DNA of 64,000 bases from Chloroflexota bacterium (GTDB taxonomy: Bacteria > Chloroflexota > Dehalococcoidia > JABGRK01), in NCBI GenBank assembly GCA_018648325.1, contig JABGRK010000012.1, forward strand, positions 102,549-166,548. The letters are read 5' to 3'. Position 1 is the first letter of the stretch. Each line of letters starts with the position of its first letter. Shown here one piece after another: positions 16,851-26,532 of the stretch. Both the position numbers and the translations under genes were made by a program. The notes below the pieces were generated by a model that saw only the letters and a list, made by a program, of their open reading frames with translations, made no database searches and was not told where the DNA came from.

Positions 16851-17069
16851 CTACTTTGGAGGACCCGGCTTAATCATTTGACAGTTAGGCAATATAATAG
16901 TGATTTCCGGTGGGCTTATTCCATCAGTGTCGGGATCAATATTGAAGACTGGTTTATTTCCAGAGCCCGCATCAATTAGGATACTGTATGGTGGAGAGGC
17001 CGAAACCGACGCGACCGACGAAATTGATAACAGCAATCCGATGACTATGCCTATAATGATTTTTTTCAA
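16851..17069 (-). CDS. Small secreted protein, hypothetical
   Basis: A 72-residue ORF starting at TTG 17067-17069, chosen because GGAGG lies 7 bp upstream. A basic start (MKKIIIG) and hydrophobic core lead to a signal-peptidase site around VSASPP (about residue 24). The 48-residue mature part is rich in Pro, Ile and Asp, with NIDPDTDG (a calcium-loop-like run) and one Cys. No family recognised. It is divergent from the rhomboid gene. Confidence 0.65.
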   Translation of the reverse strand: MKKIIIGIVIGLLLSISSVASVSASPPYSILIDAGSGNKPVFNIDPDTDGISPPEITIILPNCQMIKPGPPK

Positions 17070-17173
17070 CTGCTGCCTCCTTTTGGGTTTCTGTCAGCAT
17101 TATACCATCACAAACAAGATTTTTTTATAATTTTTACTTGCGGGCTAGTTAGTGGGTGCGTTACACTTGAAGT

Positions 17174-17785
17174 ATGCATTACGGACGTGGCGGCTATGGC
17201 CGTCCTAACTTAAATGTGCTTTGGACAATCATTGGCATAAACATTGTCGTATTTATTATAGATTTGATGGTTCAATATTCTTCTTTATCCCGTGATCTGG
17301 GCTACTTTTTTGCACTTTACCCTCTTTTCGTATGGAACGAACCATGGACACTTATAACCAGTATGTTCATGCACGCCGATATGATGCATATATTTTTCAA
17401 CATGCTTTGGCTTTATTTCTTTGGCTCGTACATAATTATGCTGGTGGGAGATCGTAAGTTTTTGATGGTGTATTTCATTGGTGGGATTGTTGGAGGATTG
17501 TTTTACGTATGGCTGGCTGCCTTTCCGTATCCTCCTGCTGTTGGTGCATCGGGGGCGGTTTTTGCGCTGGGTGGCATGCTGGCAGTAATGCAGCCCAAAC
17601 TCAAGGTGATGCTTATGTTTATACCTGTGCCGCTATCGCTTTGGGTGGTGGTCACTGGAAGCTTCCTTCTCGGCTTCATTTTTCCTAATATTGCCTGGCA
17701 GGGACATTTGGGTGGCCTATTGGTTGGCATGGCATTCGGGTTTTACTTTAGGCGCAAACCGCGTCGTATCATTTTTTATCGGTAA
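17174..17785 (+). CDS. Rhomboid-family intramembrane serine protease
   Basis: A 203-residue, six-helix protein. Rhomboid hallmarks are the FMHADMMHIFFNM segment in helix 2, the GASGAVFALGG motif with the nucleophilic Ser (about 125) and GHLGGLLVG with the catalytic His (about 177). Length matches the basic bacterial core. It cleaves membrane-spanning substrates within the bilayer; substrate here unknown. The C-terminus is basic and cytoplasmic. Confidence 0.9.
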   Translation: MHYGRGGYGRPNLNVLWTIIGINIVVFIIDLMVQYSSLSRDLGYFFALYPLFVWNEPWTLITSMFMHADMMHIFFNMLWLYFFGSYIIMLVGDRKFLMVYFIGGIVGGLFYVWLAAFPYPPAVGASGAVFALGGMLAVMQPKLKVMLMFIPVPLSLWVVVTGSFLLGFIFPNIAWQGHLGGLLVGMAFGFYFRRKPRRIIFYR

Positions 17786-18438
17786 ACTTCGTTCGACGAT
17801 TTTTCTCGAGACCTCTTAACATTGATGCCTCAAACTGTCTTTTCGGCTAACCAAAACGAGCTTCGTGGTACTTGGACAACTTCATTCTGCTGCGCTAGCA
17901 TGAGGTTACTGCTTATATATTCCTGATACTCTTGGACAATTGAATAACACAACATCGTAAGTTATCGCTATAAAACACTTGTGTGCTTGCCTTAGGTACG
18001 CCTTCTTGCCTGATACAGGACGGTGACTGCTGGATATAAATACAAGCTGTATAGAAGTGATAATCGCGTGGTGGTTGTTGCCAGTCACTTTTAGTAGCAT
18101 TGGACATTGTGACGTGCAAAGATATGTCTTATATTTCGAGGCCTTTTTGAGTTGTGCGCGCTTTTACCTGTCGGGTTGCCAATCATATGTGTTGGTGTGC
18201 CAGAGGCGGATGCTAGACGCCGTTTACTCTTGCCGTGTCTGGGATAGCTTGCTTACCTATGTATATCTACATATAGCCTAAGTGAGTGTTTTTGATATTC
18301 CTCTTTTACATCTCCCATTAGTACATTTGTATTCAATCATGCCCGTTGATATATCTGCCTGGTCATATTCCTTTCAAGTTGCGCGGTACTCCCTTTGCGG
18401 ATATTATAGATATCTAAATGGCAAGGAGGCAGAGGACA
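17786..18438. other. Long intergenic region
   Basis: About 650 bp with no ORF that shows protein-like composition on either strand. The octamer TTGGACAA occurs twice (near 17872 and 17932). No hairpin terminator, tRNA or repeat was recognised. The right end carries AAGGAGG, the ribosome site for the next gene. Confidence 0.5.
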
Positions 18439-19194
18439 ATGGCAGATGAGGTGCAGCAGCTTTTAGCAAGCAGTGCAATCAATGATAGCATTATTTCCGA
18501 AAAGGATATTGAGGGATTGCCAGAGCCGGTACAGAGGAATTTACGCTATGCCGGAGTCGTCGGTAAGCTAAGAATCAGCACAGTGCGCCTCAAACAGACG
18601 GGTCTTTTCAAAATGAAGCAGGGCCAGAACTGGAAGCCTTATTCTGCCTTGCAGTACTTTACTATTGATCCCCCCGGTTTTATCTGGCAGGTCAAGTTGA
18701 AGTTCCTTCCTCTGATCTGGGTATCGGGGAGGGATTCGTATTTTGATGGCAAAGCAAGCATGCAGATGAAGCTGTTGTCTTTCATTAAGATTGTTGATGC
18801 TGCCGGACCAAAACTTGATCAGGGGGCCATGCTCAGATATCTGTCTGAAATCGTATGGTTTCCTACTGCCTATTTGAGTGACTATATAACATGGGAAGCA
18901 ATTGATGTAAATTCAGCCAAAGCGACAATGCGCTATGGTGGAGTAACCGCTTCGGCCATGTTTCATTACGACGAAGAAGGCAGGTTTATCGATTTTGTTG
19001 CCGATCGGTATATGGGCACGGATGACAACGCTGAGCTGGAAAAGTGGACGGCTGAAATCAGTCAGTATTCCGAGATAAGCGGGATGATGATACCGGTTGA
19101 TGGCAAAGCGACATGGAATCTTGCCATCGGTGATTTTACCTACATAGACCTCAAAATAACGGATATTGAGTACGACAATCCTACGAAGTATTGA
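18439..19194 (+). CDS. DUF6544/DUF6920-family protein
   Basis: A 251-residue soluble protein. I use ATG 18439 because AAGGAGG sits 9 bp upstream; an ATG at 18418 would place that site inside the coding sequence. The sequence matches the pattern of a family seen in many bacteria: LPEPVQRNLRYAGVVG near the start, a PPGFIWQVK segment, GRDSYFDGKASM, LDQGAMLRYLSE, WFPTAYLS and WEAIDVNSAKATM. Function is unknown. It ends 11 bp before the convergent fabZ stop. Confidence 0.75.
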   Translation: MADEVQQLLASSAINDSIISEKDIEGLPEPVQRNLRYAGVVGKLRISTVRLKQTGLFKMKQGQNWKPYSALQYFTIDPPGFIWQVKLKFLPLIWVSGRDSYFDGKASMQMKLLSFIKIVDAAGPKLDQGAMLRYLSEIVWFPTAYLSDYITWEAIDVNSAKATMRYGGVTASAMFHYDEEGRFIDFVADRYMGTDDNAELEKWTAEISQYSEISGMMIPVDGKATWNLAIGDFTYIDLKITDIEYDNPTKY

Positions 19195-19205
19195 TGCGCT
19201 TTTAG

Positions 19206-19640
19206 CTATTCGCCTTTTTGAATAGCGAATATGAGCTCGCCGTTGGCTACAACTTTATCATCGATAAACGCCTTGGCTGTGCCCTTGCCGATGCTGCCGC
19301 GAACCTTGTCCAGTGTGACCTCTAGCCTAACCGTGTCGCCAGGGCCTACCTGTTTGCGAAAGCGGAATCCGTCCATGCCAGCGAAAAAGGCGATTTTTCC
19401 TTTGTTGGCGGGAAGGCTCAGCAGAGCTACTGCACCCACTTGTGCCAGTGCCTCAGCCAGAATTACACCGGGAACTACCGGGTAATCCGGGAAATGTCCG
19501 GGAAAGAAGAACTCGGTTGAAGTGAAGTTTTTGAGCCCCACGGCCCTTACCCCTTCCTCAAGCTCTAGAATTTTATCCACCAGCAGAAAAGGCCAGCGGT
19601 GAGGTATGATTTCTTGAATCTCTTTAGAATTTAGAATCAT
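19206..19640 (-). CDS. fabZ: 3-hydroxyacyl-ACP dehydratase FabZ
   Basis: A 144-residue hot-dog-fold dehydratase removing water from (3R)-hydroxyacyl-ACP in fatty-acid elongation. [10 protein letters not shown] and the catalytic [12 protein letters not shown] (His near 48, followed by the conserved LAEALAQVG helix with Glu near 62) are present and the length is normal. Its ATG overlaps the stop of the upstream PHP gene by 1 bp, making the two a unit, which continues upstream to ymdB and rny. Confidence 0.95.
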   Translation of the reverse strand: MILNSKEIQEIIPHRWPFLLVDKILELEEGVRAVGLKNFTSTEFFFPGHFPDYPVVPGVILAEALAQVGAVALLSLPANKGKIAFFAGMDGFRFRKQVGPGDTVRLEVTLDKVRGSIGKGTAKAFIDDKVVANGELIFAIQKGE

Positions 19641-20479
19641 TACTTAAGATGTCCTTTCTGCCGGGCCAGAAGTAGTAGCTGCTCAATAGATTTTGATGGT
19701 ATATCCGTGTACCCCAGGGGGCCTCCGGCATCTCCATTATCATTATGATAGTCGCTACCGCCGGTTGTAATCAATCCGTGATTGTTTGCCAACTGGGACA
19801 GCCAGTCGATAGTTTTCATAGAATATCCATGGTAGTAGGTTTCTATGCCAATAAGGCCGTTTTTTTTGTATAAAGGCAGTAATTCTTCAAGGTTTTCTAT
19901 ATCGGCGGGGTGCGCCAGAACAGGAAGCCCTCCAGTTTGTGCTATGAGCTTAACAGCCTCCTGCGGAAGCATTTTCTCTCTTTCAGCGTATGCCGGGCCA
20001 TTTCGACCTATGTATTTGTCAAAGGCCTCACGAAAATCGCTAATATATCCTTTTTCCAGCAAAGCCTTTGCAATATGAGGCCGGCCTACCGAAGCGCCAT
20101 CTGCCAGTTGCAGAACACGCTCATACTCAATTGACAGTCCTAAACCATTGAGCTTGGCCGTCATGTTTTCGGCTCGCATTTGGCGTGATACACGCAGCCT
20201 TGTAAGTTCTGCTTGTAATTGCTGGTTTGCGTAGTCGACAAATAAGCCCAGAACATGGATTTCGTTGCCCGGGACATCGGTGCTTATCTCCACGCCGGGT
20301 ATGACGGTAAGCTGCTTATAGTTTTTTGCGGCTAGGGTGGCCTCCGGTATTCCCTCGACCGAGTCATGGTCTGTTATGGCGATAACACGTATGTCCTGAT
20401 CTGCGGCACGTTTAATCAGTTGCGCAGGTGTCAGACTGCCGTCTGATGCTGTTGTATGCAGGTGAAGATCGACTTTCAT
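19640..20479 (-). CDS. PHP-domain phosphoesterase (RNase AM/YciV-like)
   Basis: A 279-residue metal-dependent phosphoesterase. The PHP motifs are clear: [27 protein letters not shown] with the metal Glu, VLAHPAD and GGSDYHNDN. The family includes 3',5'-nucleoside bisphosphate phosphatase/RNase AM, which acts on small nucleotides and RNA 5' ends; specific substrate not provable here. One-base overlaps on both sides (fabZ and ymdB) indicate tight co-translation. Its position beside ymdB and rny suggests RNA/nucleotide turnover. Confidence 0.88.
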   Translation of the reverse strand: MKVDLHLHTTASDGSLTPAQLIKRAADQDIRVIAITDHDSVEGIPEATLAAKNYKQLTVIPGVEISTDVPGNEIHVLGLFVDYANQQLQAELTRLRVSRQMRAENMTAKLNGLGLSIEYERVLQLADGASVGRPHIAKALLEKGYISDFREAFDKYIGRNGPAYAEREKMLPQEAVKLIAQTGGLPVLAHPADIENLEELLPLYKKNGLIGIETYYHGYSMKTIDWLSQLANNHGLITTGGSDYHNDNGDAGGPLGYTDIPSKSIEQLLLLARQKGHLK

Positions 20480-21249
20480 TAGTCTCTTATTATTTTATCG
20501 AGGCGGGTTATTGAGGTGGCCTGTCCCGTATCCTCCGATATTTCCAGAATTACCGAGTTAAAAAGGCGGTCGCCTTTGCCTATGGATAGGTTGAGTGGCG
20601 TCTGGGTCAAAAATGATTCCAGTACTGCGTCGGTGTTAGCTCCGATTACCGAGTCCATGGGGCCAACCATGCCTATATCGCTTACGTAGGCAGTGCCGTT
20701 GGGAAGTACCCTTGTGTCTACCGTACCTACATGTGTGTGTGTGCCCAGTACCGCCGATACTCTGCCGTCCAGATACCATCCCAGAGCGACTTTCTCCGAT
20801 GTTGCTTCGGCGTGAAAATCGACGATAATGATTTTTGGCCTCTGCGTAAGCTCTTCCAGCAGCTTGTCCATGGCCCTGAAAGGGCAGTCATAGGGCTGCA
20901 TGAAGGTTCGCCCAACCAGGTTTACCACCATGACTTGCCCTATTTTGATATATCCTCTGCCGGCAACACCCGGCGGGTAATTAAGAGGACGGATTATAGG
21001 GGCATCGCTGTCCAGATAAGGGATTACCTCTTTGCGCCTCCAGACATGATTGCCAGAGGTGAGTATATCTACTTCTGAATGCAGCATTTCTTCAGCGGTG
21101 GTTTGTGTGATTCCCACGCCTCCGGCCGCATTTTCAGCATTGGCGATAACCATGTCTATTTTATTTTGCTCACGTATCTCCGGTACAAACTCGTGGATTG
21201 TGTCCCTTCCGGGTTTGCCCACGATGTCTCCAATGACGAGTATTCTCAA
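20479..21249 (-). CDS. ymdB: YmdB-like 2',3'-cyclic nucleotide phosphodiesterase
   Basis: A 256-residue calcineurin-like metallophosphoesterase (TIGR00282). Metal motifs: GDIVGKPGR at the N-terminus, ANAENAAGG, TSGNHVW, VDFHAEATSEK and GTHTHVGT. Length and motifs match Bacillus YmdB and Deinococcus DR1281, which hydrolyse cyclic nucleotides. The gene follows rny by 23 bp, reproducing the rny-ymdB pair of Firmicutes. Confidence 0.93.
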   Translation of the reverse strand: MRILVIGDIVGKPGRDTIHEFVPEIREQNKIDMVIANAENAAGGVGITQTTAEEMLHSEVDILTSGNHVWRRKEVIPYLDSDAPIIRPLNYPPGVAGRGYIKIGQVMVVNLVGRTFMQPYDCPFRAMDKLLEELTQRPKIIIVDFHAEATSEKVALGWYLDGRVSAVLGTHTHVGTVDTRVLPNGTAYVSDIGMVGPMDSVIGANTDAVLESFLTQTPLNLSIGKGDRLFNSVILEISEDTGQATSITRLDKIIRD

Positions 21250-21272
21250 AAGCTATGCCTTTCTAGCTTGAT

Positions 21273-22802
21273 CTATTTTGCGTAGTCTACGGCTCTGGTT
21301 TCTCTTATCAGTGTGACCTTTATCTGTCCTGGATATTCCAGACTTTCCTCGATTTTTTTGACTATATCTCGTGCCAGTCTGAGGGAGCCCAGGTCGTCTA
21401 TCTCATCTGGTTTGACCAGTATTCTTACCTCACGGCCGGCCTGAATTGCGAACGATTTATCCACACCTTCAAAGCTGTTGGCCACGCTTTCCAGCGCCTC
21501 AAGACGTTTTATGTAGCGATCCATTGATTCGCGCCGGGCACCCGGTCTGGCGCATGATATGGCATCTGCCGTGGAGACGATCAGGCCGTACAGGTCGATG
21601 CTGCCCTCATCGTTGTGATGATCGGCTATGGCGCGAACCACCTGCGGTGATCTGCCCATGCGCTTGGCTATATCAGCACCGATGGCGGCATGTGTACCTT
21701 CTACCTCGTGGTCGACGGCTTTACCAAGGTCGTGCAGCAGTCCGCCCGCCTTGGCTATATTGACATCGGCACCCAGTTCGGCGGCCAGCATACCGGAGAC
21801 ATGAGCCACCTCGACGCTGTGTGCCAGTACGTTTTGTCCGTAGCTAAAGCGGTATTTCAGGCGGCCCAGTATCTTGATAAGTTCCGGGTTGAGCCCGCTC
21901 ATGCCTACTTTATAGGCTGCCTGTTCACCCTCGCTGTATATGGTTGCCTCTACATCGCTTCTGGCCTTGTTGACTATTTCCTCGATGCGTCCAGGATGGA
22001 TACGACCGTCTACGATCAGTTTTTGAAGGGCCACTTTTGCGATTTCGCGGCGGACCGGATCGAAGCTGGAGATAGTTACTACTTCCGGAGTGTCGTCTAT
22101 TATCAGGTCAACGCCGGTTGCGGCTTCCATGGCCCGGATGTTGCGACCCTCACGGCCGATCAGTCTACCCTTCATTTCATCCGATGGTAGCGGTATAGCA
22201 CTGACGGTGGATTCTGAGACAACATCGGCGGCCAAACGGTGTGCTGCGGTTGCTACCAGTTCTCTGGCTCGCTGGTCGGCCTCCATCTTGAGTCTGGATT
22301 CGGTCTCGAATATGCGTTTGCTTATATCGTCGCGGGCCTCGGTCTCTACCATATCAAGTAGCAGATCCTTGGCCTCATCTTTGGATAGATCAGCTATTTT
22401 TTCCAGTTGTGCCAGTTGCTGTTTCCTGATCTCATCCAGTTGGTTCTTTGCTATATCGTTGTCGCTTTCTCTTTTCCTGAGTTGTCCGTCGCGTTTGTCG
22501 ATAGTGTCGGTTCGGCGCTCCAGGTTTTCCTCTTTTTGGGAGATACGTTTTTCCATTCGCAGCAGTTCTTGTCTGCGCCCCCTGTTTTCAAGGTCAACCT
22601 CGGCTCTTACCTTTACGCCATGTTCTTTTGCCTCGACCAGCAGTTCTTTTTGTTTTGTTTGTGCCTCCGTAATTATTCTACTTGCTTCTTCTTCTGCCGT
22701 GTGTAGTTTACGTTGTGCTATAATTCGTGGAAGAACATACCATCCGATCACCAGACCACAAATAATAGCCAAGGGAACGCCTATATATAAAGCGTAATCC
22801 AT
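21273..22802 (-). CDS. rny: Ribonuclease Y
   Basis: A 509-residue endoribonuclease that starts mRNA decay. One N-terminal membrane helix (about 5-23), a long charged coiled coil (about 30-190), a KH domain with [19 protein letters not shown] (about 210) and an HD domain with [12 protein letters not shown] and IADHHND. The C-terminal end [16 protein letters not shown] is typical. Membrane-bound, forming a degradosome scaffold in Firmicutes. GAGG precedes the ATG. Confidence 0.97.
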   Translation of the reverse strand: MDYALYIGVPLAIICGLVIGWYVLPRIIAQRKLHTAEEEASRIITEAQTKQKELLVEAKEHGVKVRAEVDLENRGRRQELLRMEKRISQKEENLERRTDTIDKRDGQLRKRESDNDIAKNQLDEIRKQQLAQLEKIADLSKDEAKDLLLDMVETEARDDISKRIFETESRLKMEADQRARELVATAAHRLAADVVSESTVSAIPLPSDEMKGRLIGREGRNIRAMEAATGVDLIIDDTPEVVTISSFDPVRREIAKVALQKLIVDGRIHPGRIEEIVNKARSDVEATIYSEGEQAAYKVGMSGLNPELIKILGRLKYRFSYGQNVLAHSVEVAHVSGMLAAELGADVNIAKAGGLLHDLGKAVDHEVEGTHAAIGADIAKRMGRSPQVVRAIADHHNDEGSIDLYGLIVSTADAISCARPGARRESMDRYIKRLEALESVANSFEGVDKSFAIQAGREVRILVKPDEIDDLGSLRLARDIVKKIEESLEYPGQIKVTLIRETRAVDYAK

Positions 22803-22897
22803 ATCTGCCTCGCTTTCTAATCATATTAATTAACATTCTTATAATCATTTCGATATCCGATTATTGATAAAATAGATATATGTATATATAACCTTAT

Positions 22898-22926
22898 ATA
22901 CTAATGTTTCCATCGTGTTTAGTCAA
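22898..22926 (-). promoter_or_regulatory. Predicted promoter of rny
   Basis: Minus-strand TTGACT (22926-22921), 17-bp spacer and TAGTAT (22903-22898), about 100 bp before the rny start in an AT-rich leader. Confidence 0.45.
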
Positions 22927-22947
22927 CAAAACACTAAAAGAGGATTC

Positions 22948-24309
22948 TTAAGCTTTCCAGGTAGTGCCGGAGGGCTTGTCTTCGAGGGTTATTCCCAATG
23001 CCAGCAGCCCATTACGAACGTTGTCTGCCAGTTCCCACTGCTTGGCTGTTCTCAATCCTTTGCGCGTTTCTATGAGAAGCTCGATCAGTGGTATCGCATC
23101 GAGCGAAATACTTTCCTCTTCTTTTAGCGTAAGCCCCAGTACTCCTGCAAACTCAGTAAGCATCTTTTGTGCCTTGCTAACCTGCATTTTTGCTTTTTGT
23201 CCTTTGTTAATCTCTTTTGCCAGATCGAAAAGAGCTGCTACTGCCTGAGCAGTGTTGAAATCATCGTCCATAGCCTCGATAAATCTATTTTTAAACGGCT
23301 CACCGTCGACGATGTTATCACTTTCGGTTGCGTTACTCTCGCTAAACGCAGCCTGGCGCAGTCTCTGTACTCCTCTGCTCATGGCAACCACATTATCTTT
23401 GGTGTAGGTTATGGGGCTGCGATAATGAGAGCTGAGGACGAAAAGCCTTAATGCATCAGAGCTGAATAGGCTTAGCGCCTCCTTTATTGTTATTAAATTT
23501 CCGGTGGATTTGCTCATTTTTTCTTTTTCGAATTGCAGAAGGCCGTTGTGCATCCAGTATTTAGCAAACGGCGCTTTTCCGGTATAAGCCTCCGATTGGG
23601 CGATCTCGTTTTCGTGGTGCGGAAACACCAGGTCCTGTCCGCCGCCATGAATATCCAGCGTTTCTCCCAGATACTTTAGCGACATGGAGGAACACTCGAT
23701 ATGCCAGCCCGGCCTGCCTTTGCCCCAGGGGCTGTCCCACTCAGGATCGCCAGGTTTGGCTGATTTCCATAGAGCAAAGTCCATAGGATGTTCTTTGTTA
23801 TCCAGATGTTGTCCCTGATCTCCGGTTACCATCTCATCTAAACTTCTGTGTGAAAGTTTGCCGTAGCCGGTAAAGGAATTGACTCTAAAGTATACGTCAC
23901 CCTCCGATTGATAGGCGTATCCTTTATCAATAAGACCCTTGACCAGATTGATAATGTCGGAAATCTCCTCGGTTACCTTGGGGTAGATATGTGCGTGTTG
24001 AATATTAAGTGCGTCCATATCTGCAAAGAAGTTGTCTATAAGTCCATCGGCAAGCTCTTTTGCCGGGACGTTTAGCCTGTTGGCGTTGGCGATTATCTTA
24101 TCATCAATGTCGGTGAAGTTCTGCACATGTTTTACACTATAACCACGATATTCCAGATAACGCCTGATTGTATCGAAAACGATGTAGCTCATGGCGTGTC
24201 CGATATGGCAGTCGCTGTAGGTGGTAACACCGCAGACGTACATCTTAACCGGGTCTGACGGTAAAAAGTCTTCTTTACTTTGTGACTGTGAGTTATATAC
24301 TTTTATCAT
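22948..24309 (-). CDS. cysS: Cysteinyl-tRNA synthetase
   Basis: A 453-residue class I synthetase charging tRNA-Cys. Zinc ligand Cys in YVCGVTTYSDCHIGHA with the HIGH signature, the WHIECSSMS zinc site, HHENEIAQSEA and the KMSKSTGN signature are all present. C-terminal anticodon-binding helices complete a normal-length enzyme. Its ATG shares 1 bp with the ispF stop. The ispD-ispF-cysS order also occurs in Bacillus. Confidence 0.97.
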   Translation of the reverse strand: MIKVYNSQSQSKEDFLPSDPVKMYVCGVTTYSDCHIGHAMSYIVFDTIRRYLEYRGYSVKHVQNFTDIDDKIIANANRLNVPAKELADGLIDNFFADMDALNIQHAHIYPKVTEEISDIINLVKGLIDKGYAYQSEGDVYFRVNSFTGYGKLSHRSLDEMVTGDQGQHLDNKEHPMDFALWKSAKPGDPEWDSPWGKGRPGWHIECSSMSLKYLGETLDIHGGGQDLVFPHHENEIAQSEAYTGKAPFAKYWMHNGLLQFEKEKMSKSTGNLITIKEALSLFSSDALRLFVLSSHYRSPITYTKDNVVAMSRGVQRLRQAAFSESNATESDNIVDGEPFKNRFIEAMDDDFNTAQAVAALFDLAKEINKGQKAKMQVSKAQKMLTEFAGVLGLTLKEEESISLDAIPLIELLIETRKGLRTAKQWELADNVRNGLLALGITLEDKPSGTTWKA

Positions 24310-24782
24310 TACTTCTTATCTATAAGGGCGACGGCCTGGGCTGCTATGCCTTCACCGCGACCCGTAAATCCCATTTTTTCCGTTGTTGTCGCTTTTATGC
24401 CAATTTGCGATTTATTTATTTCAAGAACGTTACTTATCGACTGCTTCATTTGATCTGTATAAGGAGCCAATTTTGGCTGCTCGGCAATTATAGTCGAATC
24501 GATATTTACTATTTTCCAGTCATCCTGGTCCAGCATTGCTTTTATTTTTTGCAGGAGCGCAAGACTGGACACGTTTTTATATGCGGGATCGGATGGGGGG
24601 AAATAAGTGCCAATGTCTGCAAGACCGGCGGCTCCGAGGAGAGCATCCATAATGGAGTGAACAAGAACATCGGCATCACTCCACCCGGCCAGTCCTAAAT
24701 TGTACTTTATCTCAACTCCGCCCAGAACGAGTTTTTCTCCTTCTGTGAGCGAATGAACATCGTAGCCAATACCTACACGCAC
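24309..24782 (-). CDS. ispF: 2-C-methyl-D-erythritol 2,4-cyclodiphosphate synthase
   Basis: A 157-residue trimeric MEP-pathway enzyme. RVGIGYDVHSL supplies the metal Asp/His, SDADVLVHSIMDALLGAAGLADIG the second metal His, and ATTTEKMGFTGRGEGIAA the C-terminal signature. Normal length. One-base overlaps with ispD and cysS. Confidence 0.97.
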   Translation of the reverse strand: MRVGIGYDVHSLTEGEKLVLGGVEIKYNLGLAGWSDADVLVHSIMDALLGAAGLADIGTYFPPSDPAYKNVSSLALLQKIKAMLDQDDWKIVNIDSTIIAEQPKLAPYTDQMKQSISNVLEINKSQIGIKATTTEKMGFTGRGEGIAAQAVALIDKK

Positions 24783-25462
24783 TACTTGCCCCGATTACTT
24801 AAAATTAACCTTGCTAGGTGAATATCCTCCACTGTAGTTACTTTTATATTGTCGTATGATCCCATGTACAGTTTGATGCTTTTCCCCGTGCGCTCAACCA
24901 GCGCTGCATCGTCAGTTACATTTTCGCTAACCTTACTATAGGCCTGCGCTATTATATCATACTTGAAAACCTGGGGCGTTTGAACGTCCCACAGATTTTC
25001 CCGTTCAAGTGTTTTTACCACAAAACCACCATCATCCGCAACCTTAATGGTATTTTTTACAGGAACTGCGGCCACTGAAGTACCATGTTCTTTGGCAGTG
25101 GTAATCGCTTCATCAATAAGAGATGGCGTGATCAGAGGACGCGCACCGTCATGAATTAGTATAAAATCACAATTTGCAAGATGATCTAATCCCAGTTTTA
25201 CGGAGTCCTGCCGCCTTGGTCCGCCCTCACATATTTGCGCTACTTCACTGAAGCCATATCGTTTAACCAGGGATCGCCCGCGTTTGAGGTTGTGTTCGCT
25301 CAGAACCAGTACGATACTGTCTACCGATGAGCACTTAGCAAAAGCGCTCAGGGTATGATAAAGCAGAGGTTTTCTGCTTATGGAGGCAAATATTTTATCT
25401 ACTTGGCCCATCCTTTGGCTGCTTCCGGCAGCAACAATGATGGCGCCTGTTTTTACATTCAT
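24782..25462 (-). CDS. ispD: 2-C-methyl-D-erythritol 4-phosphate cytidylyltransferase
   Basis: A 226-residue nucleotidyltransferase adding CMP to MEP. AAGSSQRMGQVDK is the nucleotide loop, followed by GGPRRQDSVKLGL, IHDGARPL and TPQVFKYD, with VTDDAALVER near the end. Normal length. It follows the PIN/TRAM gene by 3 bp and overlaps ispF by 1 bp. Confidence 0.96.
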   Translation of the reverse strand: MNVKTGAIIVAAGSSQRMGQVDKIFASISRKPLLYHTLSAFAKCSSVDSIVLVLSEHNLKRGRSLVKRYGFSEVAQICEGGPRRQDSVKLGLDHLANCDFILIHDGARPLITPSLIDEAITTAKEHGTSVAAVPVKNTIKVADDGGFVVKTLERENLWDVQTPQVFKYDIIAQAYSKVSENVTDDAALVERTGKSIKLYMGSYDNIKVTTVEDIHLARLILSNRGK

Positions 25463-25465
25463 GTC

Positions 25466-26338
25466 TTAGCCTGCTTCAGGTTTGAGGTTGGCGAAGATCA
25501 TGCGTCCGGCAGCGGTTTGCAGCACTCTTGCCACGATCACATTCAGGTGGCTATTGATGTACCGCCTGCCCCCTTCTACAACTATCATTGTGCCGTCATC
25601 AAGGAAACCGACTCCCTGGCTGGACTCGCGGCCCTCCTGTATTACGTGCACTTTGAGTTCCTCGCCGGGGAGTACTACAGGTTTTATGGCGTTTGCCAGT
25701 TCGTTCACATTGAGTACCTGTACTCCTTGAAGCTCGGCGACGCGGTTTAAATTGAAGTCGTTTGTTAGAATGGGGCAGCGAAGTATTCGTCCAAGCTGTA
25801 CCAGCTTGGCATCTACTTCATGCATGTCTTCGAAATCCACATCCGATATTTCGATAGGTATGTCTGAATCTTTTTGTAGTCTTGAGAGCATCTCAAGACC
25901 TCGTCTACCTCGGTTTCGCCTCAGTGAATCTGCCGAATCTGCTATATGTCTTAACTCGTCGAGTACGAATCTGGGTATAATCAGTGACCCTTGAATAAAG
26001 CCGGTCTGGCTGATATCGGCTATGCGCCCGTCTATAATGGCGCTGGTATCCATTATTATGTGCTTGCCACTGGACTCTTTTGGTGGTGCAGCACTGCCGC
26101 CGTTGCCGGTTGATGAGTAGGAGGACAGTGTATGCAGAATCTCCTGTCCTCTGATCAGCATTATGGTGATGCCCGCAACACCTAGCACCAGGATGGTTAT
26201 ATAAGGTGCGGCTGTTCCCCATGGGTCGGCAAGATCACGGAGGCCAAGTGATACTATGAGCAGGGCGGCGATTACCAGCCCGACAACCAGTCCGATTGTT
26301 ACCATTAAGATTTTATTAGCAGAAACATGTGTTGACAT
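25466..26338 (-). CDS. PIN/TRAM-domain membrane protein (YacL-like)
   Basis: A 290-residue protein started at ATG 26336-26338, which has GGAAAG about 9 bp upstream; an upstream extension (to 26398) lacks this. Two to three N-terminal helices (about 10-80) are followed by a PIN-fold nuclease domain with IIMDTSAIIDGRIAD, RFVLDELRHIADS, RRGRRGLEML and LTNDFNLN acidic clusters, and a C-terminal TRAM domain. It resembles Bacillus YacL, which also precedes ispD. An RNase role is inferred from the fold. Confidence 0.9.
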   Translation of the reverse strand: MSTHVSANKILMVTIGLVVGLVIAALLIVSLGLRDLADPWGTAAPYITILVLGVAGITIMLIRGQEILHTLSSYSSTGNGGSAAPPKESSGKHIIMDTSAIIDGRIADISQTGFIQGSLIIPRFVLDELRHIADSADSLRRNRGRRGLEMLSRLQKDSDIPIEISDVDFEDMHEVDAKLVQLGRILRCPILTNDFNLNRVAELQGVQVLNVNELANAIKPVVLPGEELKVHVIQEGRESSQGVGFLDDGTMIVVEGGRRYINSHLNVIVARVLQTAAGRMIFANLKPEAG

Positions 26339-26532
26339 AACTATACACTTTCCAGAGCTGCAAACAAAAAAACGCACCTTACCGGTACGCTCAAACAAGA
26401 CCTTGATTTTTAAAGATTAATTATGACTTTGATAATGCCTGTGTGCTTGTTTGCAATTCTTGCCAAGCGTTCTCAGCAGATTTAAAGACTATTATTTTAC
26501 TAACTAAATATTAGCACAAATTCGCTAAAAAA

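Noticed and set aside
17906-18281. Three short ORFs in the rhomboid to DUF6920 gap
   Set aside because: No start-site support, no protein-like pattern, and they overlap each other on both strands.
19205-19226. Terminator between DUF6920 and fabZ
   Set aside because: GCTATTC/GAATAGC overlaps the fabZ coding end, is AT-rich and lacks a T-run.
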